From: Bacteroidales bacterium | GTDB lineage: Bacteria; Bacteroidota; Bacteroidia; Bacteroidales; UBA932 | DNA length: 33,055 bases | Direction: 5' to 3' | Assembly: GCA_024401895.1 (NCBI GenBank) | Contig: JAKSKE010000018.1 | Location: 1-33,055, forward strand | Shown here: piece after piece, positions 1-9,056 of the stretch | Position numbering within the stretch: position 1 is the stretch's first letter | Layout of the letters: each line of letters opens with the position of its first letter | Notes under the pieces: model-generated | The model's database searches: none | The model's input: only the letters and a program-made list of their open reading frames with translations | Told to the model about the DNA's origin: nothing | Program-made: the position numbers and the translations under genes

Positions 1-19
1 AGGCCTCGTGGGCCTTTCT
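1..19 (+). terminator. 3' part of a rho-independent terminator cut by the window edge
   Basis: Bases 1-5 (AGGCC) pair with 11-15 (GGCCT) around a five-base loop, followed by TTCT. This looks like the hairpin and tail of a terminator for a gene lying to the left of the window. The start of the stem is probably cut off, so its full strength cannot be judged. Confidence 0.5.
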
Positions 20-165
20 ATCAAAAAAATTGAAATTTATTCTGTCAAACTACCGAGACCAATTCGGGGATACCTTATATATCTATTGTGTACCTTGTGA
101 ACGCTTGTACAAGCCCAAAAGAACAAATTTTGTAAATAAAAAGACCATACTGTCGAATATTTTAC

Positions 166-173
166 TATATTTG
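166..173 (+). promoter_or_regulatory. Bacteroidota-type -7 box driving the tRNA gene
   Basis: TATATTTG matches the Bacteroidota -7 consensus TAnnTTTG exactly and lies 19 bases before the mature tRNA 5' end, so transcription would start around base 176. No convincing -33 TTTG is seen at the usual 19-21 base spacing. The position just upstream of an RNA gene supports the call. Confidence 0.6.
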
Positions 174-192
174 CAGTCCCAAATAGGGGAAT

Positions 193-266
193 CGGGATGT
201 GGCGCAGTTGGTTAGCGCACCACGTTAGGGACGTGGGGGTCGTCTGTTCGAGTCAGATCATCCCGA
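193..266 (+). tRNA. tRNA-Pro, anticodon AGG
   Basis: A complete 74-base cloverleaf can be folded. The acceptor stem is CGGGATG (193-199) with CATCCCG (259-265), and the discriminator is A266. The D stem is GCGC/GCGC. The anticodon stem is CCACG/CGTGG with loop TTAGGGA, so the anticodon at 227-229 is AGG. The variable loop has five bases and the T arm is GTCTG/CAGAT with loop TTCGAGT. C1-G72, A73, G35, G36 and G37 are the bacterial proline identity features, and the short variable loop excludes leucine and serine. CCA is not encoded. The unusual point is A34, since bacterial proline tRNAs normally carry T, G or C there. Confidence 0.93.
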
Positions 267-270
267 CATA

Positions 271-306
271 AAAGAGGAAAGAAAAAATCTTTCCTCTTTT
301 ATTTTT
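271..306 (+). terminator. Rho-independent terminator of the tRNA gene
   Basis: A perfect 12-bp inverted repeat (271-282 with 288-299, starting AAAGAGGAAAGA) encloses a five-base A loop and is followed by a T-rich run. It begins five bases after the tRNA discriminator, so the tRNA is a single-gene transcription unit. The A/T content makes it potentially bidirectional. Confidence 0.85.
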
Positions 307-562
307 TAATTTTCTTCTTTAAAAAATGACGATTTCGTCAAAAATTTGTTACAATTTGATATTAAATTTTTTTATTTTCTAAATAATCGGTGTTTTTGAG
401 CTTGTAAATCATTGATTAAATGCCTTTAAAAGCACATTACAAATTTGCATAATAAAAAAACTTTTACGAACTTGCGGGCTCAATTTTCCCGGTAAGGGGG
501 TATTGTTTGCGTTGAATATTACGCTAGTTAGTATAATTATTGTTTAATTTAAAGTTTAACCA
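307..562. other. AT-rich leader region before the SusC-like gene
   Basis: This 256-base stretch has no supported gene. It is strongly AT-rich, as is usual ahead of Bacteroidota susC operons. A weak promoter-like pair (TTG at 512-514 and TAATTATTG at 534-542) lies close to the start codon, but it deviates from the consensus by one base in length. No Shine-Dalgarno sequence is seen; the start is preceded by A/T-rich DNA. I see no anti-sigma/ECF regulatory gene nearby. Confidence 0.4.
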
Positions 563-3500
563 ATGAAAAAAATCAAATTGCTTATTGCAGCATTGATGCT
601 CTTTGTATGCTCTACGGTTTTCGCCCAGAGCATCACCGTAAGCGGTGTTATCAAGGATGCTTCAACTGGTGAGACTATTCCCGCAGCTGCGGTTGTCGTT
701 AAAGGAACCTCAACCGGAACTCAGACATTGCTCGACGGAACTTATTCCATCGCTGCTCCGTCAAACGGGATTCTCGTCATTTCTTGTGTCGGCTATAAGA
801 CCTTAGAGGTTGCAGTCGATGCAGCTGCTATCCACAACATCTCGCTGGAAGTCGACAATACCTTCCTTGACGAGACAATCGTTGTTGCTTATGGTACTTC
901 AACAAAGGCTACCTTCACCGGTTCTGCCAGCGTAGTGAAGTCTGAGGAAATTGAGAAGCGCCAGGTTTCCAACGTTACCCAGGCTCTCTCCGGTTCAGTT
1001 GCCGGTGTTCAGACCACATCTTCAAACGGACAGCCCGGTACCGGTGCAACCGTACGTATCCGCGGTTTCGGTTCCATCAATGCAGGTATGACTCCTCTGT
1101 ACGTTGTTGACGGCGTTCCCTATGACGGAGACATCTCTTCCATCAACACTCAGGATATCGAGTCAATCAGCGTTCTTAAGGATGCCGCAGCCGCCGCTCT
1201 TTACGGAGCCCGTGGTGCAAACGGTGTCATCCTCCTCCAAACCAAGAAGGGTTCTGCAGGCGACGCCAAGGTTACTCTCGATGCCCGTGTGGGTGTAAAT
1301 TCACGTGGAGTTAAGAACTATGACGTAATCTCCAATACCGCTGAGTATATGGAGACCGTTTACAAGTCTCTCTATAATTCAGGTATGTATACCCTCGGTT
1401 ACGGTGCAGCCAACGCTGACACTTATGCCAACGACAAAATGGTATCGGCTCTGGGTTACCAGATTTATACTCTGCCCGCAGGACAGAACCTTATCGTAAA
1501 CGGCAAACTCAACCCTGCCGCTACCCTCGGTTATTCAGACGGACAGTATTTCTATACACCGGACGACTGGGCAAAGGAGACATTCTCCAACCAGCTGCGT
1601 CAGGAGTACAACCTCAGCGTATCTGGCGGAAACGACAAGCTTAACTACTACTTCAGCGCAGGCTACCTTGCCGACGGTGGTGTTATCGTAGGTTCAGGCT
1701 TCGACCGTATCAGCTCCCTGCTCAAGGTTGACTATCAGGCAAAGAAATGGCTCAAACTGGGTACCAGCGTTTCTTACAGCTACACCAAGAGCCGTTATCC
1801 CGACGAGCAGACAACAACCAACTCATCCGGTAACGCATTCTTCATTGCCAACAATATCGCTCCCGTATATCCTATGTATGTAAGGGATGCCAGCGGCAAG
1901 ATCCTCTATGACGGAAAGAACCCTCTCTACGATTACGGTGACGGCGGTTCTACCAACGGAGTACGTAACTGGATGTCTATTTCCAACCCTATCGGTGACC
2001 TTACTTACCAGACTCTGGAATACCTTGCAGACGTTCTCAACAGTAAGATTTATGCCGAGGTTACTCCTGTAGAAGGACTCAAGCTCTCTGCAATTGCAGG
2101 TGTTCTCATCGACAATACCCGCACACACTTTGCTTCCAGCGGAAAGTATGGCCAGAGTGCAAACTACGGTGGTGAGGCCGAGCAGTCTCTCAGCAGAACC
2201 TTCACTTTCACCCAGCAGTATCTCGCAAACTATAAGAAGACATTCGCATCCAAGCACACAATCGACGCTCTCGTAGGTTTCGAATCATTTATGGAGAACG
2301 GCGAGTCTATGGACGCCTATGGTCAGAACCTGTATGCTCCCGGTGTATGGGCAGTCAACAATACAATTGACCAGCGCCGTGGTTACGGTTCTGTAGGTTC
2401 TTACGCAGTTATGGGTCTTATTTCTCGTCTCAACTACGACTACGCCGAGAAATACTTCCTTTCAGCTTCTTACCGTCGCGACGCTTCTTCTCGTTTCGCT
2501 CCCAAGAACAGGTGGGGTAACTTCTGGTCTGTTTCAGCAGCCTGGAACATTGGCAATGAAGACTTCATCAAGAGCGCAGGCTGGATTGATATGCTCAAGC
2601 TTAAGGCATCTTTCGGTCAGCAGGGTAACGACAACGTAGGAAACAACTACGCATATCTTGACCAGTACACTATGAGCGGTGCCGACGGTGTATTCTCTGA
2701 CGGTGCACTTGCTTACAAGGGAAATCCCGAACTTACCTGGGAAACAACCAACGCATTCAACGTAGGTCTTGACTTCGGATTCTTCCAGGACAGATTCAGC
2801 GGTAGCATCGAGTACTTCAGCCGCCAGACCGAGAATATGCTTTACTACAAACCCGTAGCAGCATCGAATGGTTACAGCAGCGTTCCTATGAACATCGGTT
2901 CAATGAAGAACTATGGCGTTGAAATCGACCTCAGCGGAAATCTTATCAGAACCAAGAATGTAGAGTGGAATATCTTCGGAAATGCTACATTCCTCAAGAA
3001 TAAGGTTGTAAAACTTTCACCCGACCTTAACGGTAAGCTTATCAGCGGCAGCCGCATCTACACCGAGGGCGAGTCTATGTACCAGCTCTATCTTGTAAAG
3101 TATGCAGGTGTTGACGGTTCTACCGGTGAAGCTCTCTACTGGGCAAAGCCTTACAAGCAGGTTGACGACGGAATGGGCGGAACAAAGCAGGTTGTTGACG
3201 AAGAAGCTGCAGAGTATCCTACAACAAACTACTCTGTTGCACAGTCAACCAACCGTCAGTCAACAGGTGACCTTCTTCCCAAGGTTTCCGGCGGTTTCGG
3301 TACAAGCCTCTCTCTCTACGGAGTAGATCTTTCAATCCAGTTCGCATATCAGCTTGGCGGTAAGATTATGGACTCAGGTTATCAGAATTTGATGCACTGC
3401 GGTACTACAGGTGACATTGGTCAGAACTGGCACACCGACATTGCAAATGCTTGGACTCCTACCAACACAAAGACCGACATTCCTCGTCTGAACTCTACCG

Positions 3501-3766
3501 ACAAGTATGCAAACTCTACTTCAGACAGGTTCCTTATTTCTTCAGATTACCTCTCTATCAACAACATCACTGTTGGTTACACATTCCCCAGCAAGTGGAC
3601 AAAGAAGATAGGTATCGAGGGAATCCGTATATATGGTGCAGCAGACAATCTCGCTGTCTTCTCGGCGCGCAAGGGTCTTGACCCTCGTCAGAGCTTCACA
3701 TCTGCTACTACATCTCTTTACACAGCGCTTCGTACCCTCTCAGGCGGTATAAAGCTCACATTCTAA
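563..3766 (+). CDS. SusC/RagA-family TonB-dependent outer-membrane receptor
   Basis: This 1067-residue protein would form the outer-membrane beta-barrel through which a SusD-capped substrate is imported using TonB energy. A signal peptide ends after VFA (about residue 21). Residues 23-105 are a carboxypeptidase-regulatory-like beta-sandwich (GVIKDASTGETIPAA), typical of SusC proteins. The plug follows (about 115-230), with hallmark segments VRIRGFGSINAG, PLYVVDGVPYDG and LKDAAAAALYGARGANGV. The remainder is barrel, ending in the aromatic C-terminus GGIKLTF. Length and layout are normal for the family. The SusD partner starts 19 bases downstream. The substrate is not determined. The lack of glycan enzymes and the nearby secreted peptidase suggest that peptides are possible, as for RagA of Porphyromonas, but this is inference. 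Confidence 0.96.
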   Translation: MKKIKLLIAALMLFVCSTVFAQSITVSGVIKDASTGETIPAAAVVVKGTSTGTQTLLDGTYSIAAPSNGILVISCVGYKTLEVAVDAAAIHNISLEVDNTFLDETIVVAYGTSTKATFTGSASVVKSEEIEKRQVSNVTQALSGSVAGVQTTSSNGQPGTGATVRIRGFGSINAGMTPLYVVDGVPYDGDISSINTQDIESISVLKDAAAAALYGARGANGVILLQTKKGSAGDAKVTLDARVGVNSRGVKNYDVISNTAEYMETVYKSLYNSGMYTLGYGAANADTYANDKMVSALGYQIYTLPAGQNLIVNGKLNPAATLGYSDGQYFYTPDDWAKETFSNQLRQEYNLSVSGGNDKLNYYFSAGYLADGGVIVGSGFDRISSLLKVDYQAKKWLKLGTSVSYSYTKSRYPDEQTTTNSSGNAFFIANNIAPVYPMYVRDASGKILYDGKNPLYDYGDGGSTNGVRNWMSISNPIGDLTYQTLEYLADVLNSKIYAEVTPVEGLKLSAIAGVLIDNTRTHFASSGKYGQSANYGGEAEQSLSRTFTFTQQYLANYKKTFASKHTIDALVGFESFMENGESMDAYGQNLYAPGVWAVNNTIDQRRGYGSVGSYAVMGLISRLNYDYAEKYFLSASYRRDASSRFAPKNRWGNFWSVSAAWNIGNEDFIKSAGWIDMLKLKASFGQQGNDNVGNNYAYLDQYTMSGADGVFSDGALAYKGNPELTWETTNAFNVGLDFGFFQDRFSGSIEYFSRQTENMLYYKPVAASNGYSSVPMNIGSMKNYGVEIDLSGNLIRTKNVEWNIFGNATFLKNKVVKLSPDLNGKLISGSRIYTEGESMYQLYLVKYAGVDGSTGEALYWAKPYKQVDDGMGGTKQVVDEEAAEYPTTNYSVAQSTNRQSTGDLLPKVSGGFGTSLSLYGVDLSIQFAYQLGGKIMDSGYQNLMHCGTTGDIGQNWHTDIANAWTPTNTKTDIPRLNSTDKYANSTSDRFLISSDYLSINNITVGYTFPSKWTKKIGIEGIRIYGAADNLAVFSARKGLDPRQSFTSATTSLYTALRTLSGGIKLTF

Positions 3767-3785
3767 TGCTTAAAATTGAAGAGAT

Positions 3786-5378
3786 ATGAAAATTTACAAT
3801 AAAATAATAGTTCTGGCAGCTTCGGCACTTGCTCTTTCAGCTTGTGTAAATCTTGATACTGCACCTTTGGGCTCTACAATTACTACAGAGCAGAAGAAGG
3901 AAGTACTCAACAGCGATCCTTCCAAGATCAGCGCCGGTGTATCCGGTATTTCAGCTATGTTCAGCCAGAGATTCGGTGGACTCGGATCCGGCAACGAATA
4001 TCACAGCGACTTCGGTTACGGCTCAATTATGCTTTTCACCGACTGCCGCGGTATAGATATGGTTCACCCCGACACCGGATACAACTGGTTCTCTGCCGCC
4101 GGTGAGCTCTCAGATCACGTTTACAGCTATGCTCAGACCCTTATGTTCTGGAATGACCTTTACCAGCAGATTTACTCGGCTAACCTTGTAGCTGCCGGTA
4201 TCGATCCCGAAACAGAAGACCCTCTTGCAGCCTTCTATCTTGCACAGGCTCTTGCTATGCGTGCATTCGACTACTTCACACTGGCTCAGCTCTATCAGTT
4301 CACCTATAAAGGACACGAGTCTCTGCCCTGCGTTCCTCTTATCATAGATACCAACGCACAGCAGTGCGCCGAGGAAGGTGCCGCCCGTGCAACCGTACAG
4401 CAGGTTTATGATCAGATTCTTGCCGACCTCGACAAAGCTGCCGAGTGCCTCGAAGGAAATCTTACCCCTCGCGACGACAAGCGCTATGTTGACCTTGCAA
4501 CCGTTTACGGTCTCCGCGCCCGCGTGAACCTGGTTATGCAGAACTGGTCTGAGGCCGCTGCCGACGCACAGGCTGCTATTGCTGCATCCGATGCTACTCC
4601 TCTCTCACAGAAGGAAGCTACCGGCCCCGGTTTCAACAGCTCAAGCCTCCACAACTGGATGTGGGCTATCGTGATTGCCGAGACCGACCCCGTTGTTCTT
4701 TCGGGTATCGTAAACTGGATAAGCCATATGGGTTCTCTCAACTATGGCTATGCTTCTGTAGGTGCTTACAGGGCTTGCAGCAAGATTCTTTACAACAGCG
4801 TTTCTTCTTCCGACGTTCGTAAGACCTGGTGGCTCGACGAGAAGGCTTCAAGTTCTGTTCTCAGTACCGAGCAGCTTGCTTTCTTAAAGAGTTGCAAATT
4901 CCCTGGTCTTACCCAGGTTAAGTTCAACTCTTACAATGGAGTAATCAACCAGTCAACAAACGCAAACGACATTCCTCTTATGCGTATTGAGGAAATGTAT
5001 CTTATTGATGCTGAAGCTACCGCAATGGCAGGCAACCCCTCCCTCGGTGCAACAAAACTTCAGGAATTCGTTCAGACATACCGCGACAGCAAGTACACTA
5101 CAAAGGCCGCTACAGCTGCCGATGTACAGGAGGCTGTATGGCTTCAGAGAAGAATCGAGCTCTGGGGCGAGGGTCTCTCTTACTTCGACATCCTTCGTCT
5201 CGAGAAGGGTATCGACCGTCGTGGAACAGGTTTCGAACCCCAGTGGGTATTCAAACTGGACGCAAACGATCCTTATATGATCTACTGTCTGCCCAAGTCT
5301 GAAATCGAGGGTAACCCCAAGCTCACCGATGCCGACAACAATGCTGCCGGTGAAGCTCCTCAGCCTGTTCAAGAGTAA
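3786..5378 (+). CDS. SusD/RagB-family surface lipoprotein
   Basis: This 530-residue lipoprotein pairs with the preceding SusC-like channel and would act as its substrate-binding lid on the cell surface. The signal peptide ends in the lipobox LSAC, with lipidated Cys20. The family's TPR-type helical core is visible in QALAMRAFDYFTLAQLY and in the C-terminal RRIELWGEGLSYFDILRLEKG, a strongly conserved SusD signature. The C-terminus (YCLPKSEIEGNPKL) is also typical of SusD proteins. The gene lies 19 bases after the SusC gene and 27 bases before the next, consistent with one transcript. Its specificity cannot be read from the sequence. Confidence 0.95.
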   Translation: MKIYNKIIVLAASALALSACVNLDTAPLGSTITTEQKKEVLNSDPSKISAGVSGISAMFSQRFGGLGSGNEYHSDFGYGSIMLFTDCRGIDMVHPDTGYNWFSAAGELSDHVYSYAQTLMFWNDLYQQIYSANLVAAGIDPETEDPLAAFYLAQALAMRAFDYFTLAQLYQFTYKGHESLPCVPLIIDTNAQQCAEEGAARATVQQVYDQILADLDKAAECLEGNLTPRDDKRYVDLATVYGLRARVNLVMQNWSEAAADAQAAIAASDATPLSQKEATGPGFNSSSLHNWMWAIVIAETDPVVLSGIVNWISHMGSLNYGYASVGAYRACSKILYNSVSSSDVRKTWWLDEKASSSVLSTEQLAFLKSCKFPGLTQVKFNSYNGVINQSTNANDIPLMRIEEMYLIDAEATAMAGNPSLGATKLQEFVQTYRDSKYTTKAATAADVQEAVWLQRRIELWGEGLSYFDILRLEKGIDRRGTGFEPQWVFKLDANDPYMIYCLPKSEIEGNPKLTDADNNAAGEAPQPVQE

Positions 5379-5405
5379 TTGTTAGGAATCTTAAATCGAC
5401 AAAAA

Positions 5406-7235
5406 ATGAAAAATTATAAATCATTGATTTTGGCAGCCATCGTGCTTGCAGGAAGTATTTTCACATCCTGCAGCAAGGAGGGTTACTGGAGTAAGACAGA
5501 CCAGATTGGCAAGGGTTATTCTATGCCTGCAGCCGCTCTGTCCTACACCTTCGCTCCTGCTGACGATATGACCAAAGTGCAGATTCCGATTGTTCGTAGC
5601 GAGAGCAGGAATGCTGCAACACTCTCTGTAATCGGAACTTCAACTTCGGCCGGTTACCTGAGCTTCCCCGAAGTTGTTGAATTCGGTGCCGGACAAAAAG
5701 AGGCTTTCTATGAAATTGGCATTGCAAAGCCGTTCAACATTGGACAGTCTGTCAAGGCTACAATCAAATTCGACAAGAGTCAGGTTTCAACCGCAGGTAT
5801 CGACTCTACAGTTGTTACAATTAAGCTCGACTATAACTGGGAATCTATTGGAAAGGGTAATTATAATGATGCTTGGACCTGGAGTCTTCCCGATTTCGTG
5901 GAGGCTGAATTCTTCCAGGCAGTAGAGAATCCCAAGGTATTCAAGATTGCCGACCCTTACACCAAGATGAATGCCGATGCAGGTGTGTCTACAAAGGCAG
6001 GTTATTCTGCAGCTCCGTTCATTCAGTTCCAGCTCCTCGAGCCCGGCGACGAAATTTACGGAATAACAATTACAAAGAAGGGTCTTGTATACTTCAGTCC
6101 TTTCGAGACAGGAGAATATAACACGAGCTATTCTGCTCCCATCAGGGCTATGCACCCTGCACATTTCTCCTCAATGAGCGAGCCTAATTTTGTCAATAAT
6201 GCAGTTCTGGAATATCAGGAGAATGGTCTTCCCGCTGTTGTACAGTTCGCTCCTATGTTCTATATGGACGGTGTAGGTGGATACAATTACACTGGATACA
6301 GCGGTGTCATTACCTTCTACTTCCCCGACGTTCCTATGTACGACTACTCTGTAGGCGTTGAATATCAGGGTCGTCAGATCGATACCTATGACAACGAATT
6401 CATTAAGACAGGTGTAAGCGTAGGTGCAGACGTTCAGGATGTTTGGATTGCTATGTCAACTCTCGACGAGGAAAGCCTTCTTTACGGAATGCTCGACGGC
6501 TCCGTGCCCACAACCAAGATTGCTGCAGCCGACATTAAGGACGGTGTAGTTCTTGTTCCTCTGAACAACGAAGGAACAGGCAAGTACAACCTTATGGCTA
6601 TCAGCTTCGGTGGCCCTTCAGAGGAAGAGTACGATGCCCAGTCTTACGACGTTGTACAGTTCGCATACTCTGCAGGCGGCGAGAAAGAAACCTGGGTTCC
6701 TGTAGCCGGTGGAACATACACCTATAGCACTACCGGAAAAGGTACAGGTATAATAATGGGAATGATAGGTTGGCCTGCAGTTGGTCCTATGAACTTGTAT
6801 CAGAGCAGCATAAATGAAAGCAAGTGGAGACTTTGGCCTTACGCTGCCGGTGGAGAGCTTATCTTCTATACCGATATTTATCAGGAGGTTTATATCGAAG
6901 AGGGAACTACCGGAATCAGTGCCGATGGACCGCTTGAGGTTATTGATGCATACTATAATGGCTTTGCAGCAGCTCCCGGATACTTTGATCCTAATAACGA
7001 CGTCTTCCACCTTACCCCCGGTTGGGTAGATTGGACAGCAATGTCTATTTATGCTTACGGTGAGGATACGTTCGAAGTCACAGGAGAACCTTACGAGTTT
7101 GTTGAGACCGAGGTTGCCAATAAGACTCAGAAGCTGACGTCTGCAACTGGTATGCCTATGCCCAAGCGCGAGTGCAAATCTGTTAATTCTATCGACAGAA
7201 ACATTAAAATGACAAATGTCGAGGTCGTAGACTAA
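5406..7235 (+). CDS. Surface lipoprotein in the SusCD operon (SusE/F-position protein)
   Basis: The third gene of the SusCD operon encodes a 609-residue predicted lipoprotein. The ATG at 5406 was chosen because it gives a proper signal peptide with lipobox FTSC (Cys22); an upstream TTG in the same frame would only add nine odd residues. After the lipobox there is a beta-rich region of about 120 residues resembling a Calx-beta-like domain (PIVRSESRNAATLSVIG), then a long beta-rich body rich in Gly, Tyr and acidic residues. I do not recognise a catalytic motif. Its position matches SusE/SusF-type accessory proteins that bind substrate at the surface. This is a role by context, not by homology I can verify. 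Confidence 0.75.
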   Translation: MKNYKSLILAAIVLAGSIFTSCSKEGYWSKTDQIGKGYSMPAAALSYTFAPADDMTKVQIPIVRSESRNAATLSVIGTSTSAGYLSFPEVVEFGAGQKEAFYEIGIAKPFNIGQSVKATIKFDKSQVSTAGIDSTVVTIKLDYNWESIGKGNYNDAWTWSLPDFVEAEFFQAVENPKVFKIADPYTKMNADAGVSTKAGYSAAPFIQFQLLEPGDEIYGITITKKGLVYFSPFETGEYNTSYSAPIRAMHPAHFSSMSEPNFVNNAVLEYQENGLPAVVQFAPMFYMDGVGGYNYTGYSGVITFYFPDVPMYDYSVGVEYQGRQIDTYDNEFIKTGVSVGADVQDVWIAMSTLDEESLLYGMLDGSVPTTKIAAADIKDGVVLVPLNNEGTGKYNLMAISFGGPSEEEYDAQSYDVVQFAYSAGGEKETWVPVAGGTYTYSTTGKGTGIIMGMIGWPAVGPMNLYQSSINESKWRLWPYAAGGELIFYTDIYQEVYIEEGTTGISADGPLEVIDAYYNGFAAAPGYFDPNNDVFHLTPGWVDWTAMSIYAYGEDTFEVTGEPYEFVETEVANKTQKLTSATGMPMPKRECKSVNSIDRNIKMTNVEVVD

Positions 7236-7254
7236 GATTTTTTGACTAAATTTG

Positions 7255-7285
7255 AGGCGGCTTTCAACAGAAGGCCGCCTTTATT
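7255..7285 (+). terminator. Hairpin between the SusCD operon and the peptidase gene
   Basis: AGGCGGCTTT (7255-7264) pairs with AAGGCCGCCT (7271-7280) over 10 bp including one G-T wobble, with loop CAACAG, and is followed by TTTATT. It begins 19 bases after the lipoprotein stop codon and ends nine bases before the peptidase ATG. The likely role is full or partial termination of the upstream operon. Because it sits against the next start codon it may also mask translation initiation. Confidence 0.65.
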
Positions 7286-7289
7286 AAAT

Positions 7290-9056
7290 ATGAAGAAATT
7301 ATTTATACTCCTAAGCCTGCTGTTACCCGTGCTGGCATCAGCGGCTCCAGTTGACGAGGCAACCTGCCGTAGAGTTGCGGCAGAGTTTCTCCGGTCAAGG
7401 AAAGCGGGGGTTGAAATGGCTCAGCTTAAGCTCGTTAATGCAGACGTGAAAGTCAAGTCTTCCAACGCCGCTCCTGCTTATTTTGTTTACACTATGCCGT
7501 CGAAGGGATTCGTAATCGTGTCCGGTGACGATTCTGTAGAACCTATTCTTGGATATTCTACCGAGAACAGGTTTGCACAGGAAGGCCACGCTCCCAACTT
7601 CGAGTCCTGGATGGGTATGTGGGAAAAGATTATTGCCGCAAACCGGAAGCATTCCACCAAGGCATCTTCTAAGGTTTCAAAGGCTTGGAGCAACTTTACA
7701 GCCCCGGCCAATACAACGTCGGGACCAGATGAACTGCTGCTCGAGACTGCACTGTGGGACCAGGGTTCACCGTATAACCTGCAATGCCCTTCCGACGCCG
7801 GCGGCCGTTGCTATACCGGTTGTACCGCCACCGCTCTCGCAATTATTATGCGTTACCAGAAATGGCCCGACTGCGGTGTGGGAACACTTCCCGGCTATAC
7901 ATCCAACGGCATTACCATACCCGATATCAAGTTGGGGGCGAAGTACGATTGGGACAATATGCCTTTGCAGTATGACGGTTCTGCAACCCAGCAGCAGAAG
8001 GACGAGGTTTCTACCATTATGTACCATCTGGGTGTAATGATGCAGTCCAACTATACTTCTTCGGGAACAGGCGCTCACGTATTCTACATTGCCAATACAA
8101 TTACAAAGTATATGAAATACGATGAGTCGGAGTTCTTTGCCTATGCCGACTTCTTTAAAGGCGATGAATGGGTTGAACTTTTGAAGAGCAGTATTCAGGA
8201 CAACTGCCCGGTTCACTATTCGGGCTACGATGAAGAAAACTATGGACACGCGTTCGTTGCCGACGGATATGACAACCAGAATAAAATTCACATCAATTTC
8301 GGATGGAGCGGGCAGGACAACGGTTATTTTGCCTTCCCCGAGTTCGGCGACTATACCATTGGTCACGTGGCTCTCTGCTTTTTGAAAAAGAAGCAGGAAG
8401 GTGTGACAAAGGCGAACATAATGTTTGACACTGCAAACGGCTCCAGGGGATTGACCGTTACCTTCGAAGGCAAGTCCGTTACCAATTTTGAAGTTGGAAA
8501 ACCGTTCGACATCAAAGCCGAAAGTTTCTTCAATTACAGTCCCGCACAATTCGAAGGCGAACTTGGAGTAGGCAAATTCAACAGGTCCGGTGAAATGGTG
8601 GAAATTATGGGAAGCGAAGAATGTACCATAGGAGGATTGACAGAGACCGGTTATTATATAGCAAATCTGCAATATCCGTATTGCAAGATAACAACTCCAA
8701 TCAGGGTTGGCGATGTGCTCAGGCCAATGTTCAGGGCGAAGGGAGAAAAGAAGTGGACGGCTTGCCCGTATGACAGGACTCTTTACGGATTCGTTGGAGA
8801 GGTGGAGATTGCCGACAACAGAACCATTGAGGAATCTACGGTAATAACCGTTGATGCAATTCAGGCCGTAGCAGAAATCAGTGTAAAGGACGGAGTTGAT
8901 ATCAAACTTCTCGATGCATCGGGGGCTGAAGTGAAGAGTGGAATTGGCGCTACCGAAACCGGAATCACCATAGACCTAAACACCATTGCAAAGGGTACAT
9001 ACAAACTCTGTTTGACCAAAGATTATGAAAATGTAGAGATGGAGGTTAAGTTATGA
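7290..9056 (+). CDS. Secreted C10-family (streptopain-like) cysteine peptidase
   Basis: This is a 588-residue secreted zymogen. The ATG at 7290 gives a clear signal peptide (MKKLFILLSLLLPVLASA); an in-frame TTG further upstream runs through the hairpin and is unlikely. Residues about 20-115 form a Spi-type prodomain (FVIVSGDDSVEPILGYS). The catalytic domain carries Cys178 in GCTATALAIIMRYQKWP and His320 in YGHAFVADGY, followed by the conserved INFGWSGQDNGYF. The C-terminal 200 residues are beta-rich. The last 70 end in IDLNTIAKGTYKLCL, reminiscent of type IX secretion tails but degenerate. Family members cleave host or dietary proteins. The stop codon overlaps the next gene by four bases. Confidence 0.93.
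   Translation: MKKLFILLSLLLPVLASAAPVDEATCRRVAAEFLRSRKAGVEMAQLKLVNADVKVKSSNAAPAYFVYTMPSKGFVIVSGDDSVEPILGYSTENRFAQEGHAPNFESWMGMWEKIIAANRKHSTKASSKVSKAWSNFTAPANTTSGPDELLLETALWDQGSPYNLQCPSDAGGRCYTGCTATALAIIMRYQKWPDCGVGTLPGYTSNGITIPDIKLGAKYDWDNMPLQYDGSATQQQKDEVSTIMYHLGVMMQSNYTSSGTGAHVFYIANTITKYMKYDESEFFAYADFFKGDEWVELLKSSIQDNCPVHYSGYDEENYGHAFVADGYDNQNKIHINFGWSGQDNGYFAFPEFGDYTIGHVALCFLKKKQEGVTKANIMFDTANGSRGLTVTFEGKSVTNFEVGKPFDIKAESFFNYSPAQFEGELGVGKFNRSGEMVEIMGSEECTIGGLTETGYYIANLQYPYCKITTPIRVGDVLRPMFRAKGEKKWTACPYDRTLYGFVGEVEIADNRTIEESTVITVDAIQAVAEISVKDGVDIKLLDASGAEVKSGIGATETGITIDLNTIAKGTYKLCLTKDYENVEMEVKL

Noticed and set aside
30..215. 61-codon ORF before the tRNA
   Set aside because: It runs into the tRNA gene and across its promoter, and the translation shows no recognisable pattern.
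7767..8672. 301-codon - strand ORF
   Set aside because: Antisense to the catalytic domain of the C10 peptidase; no known pattern.
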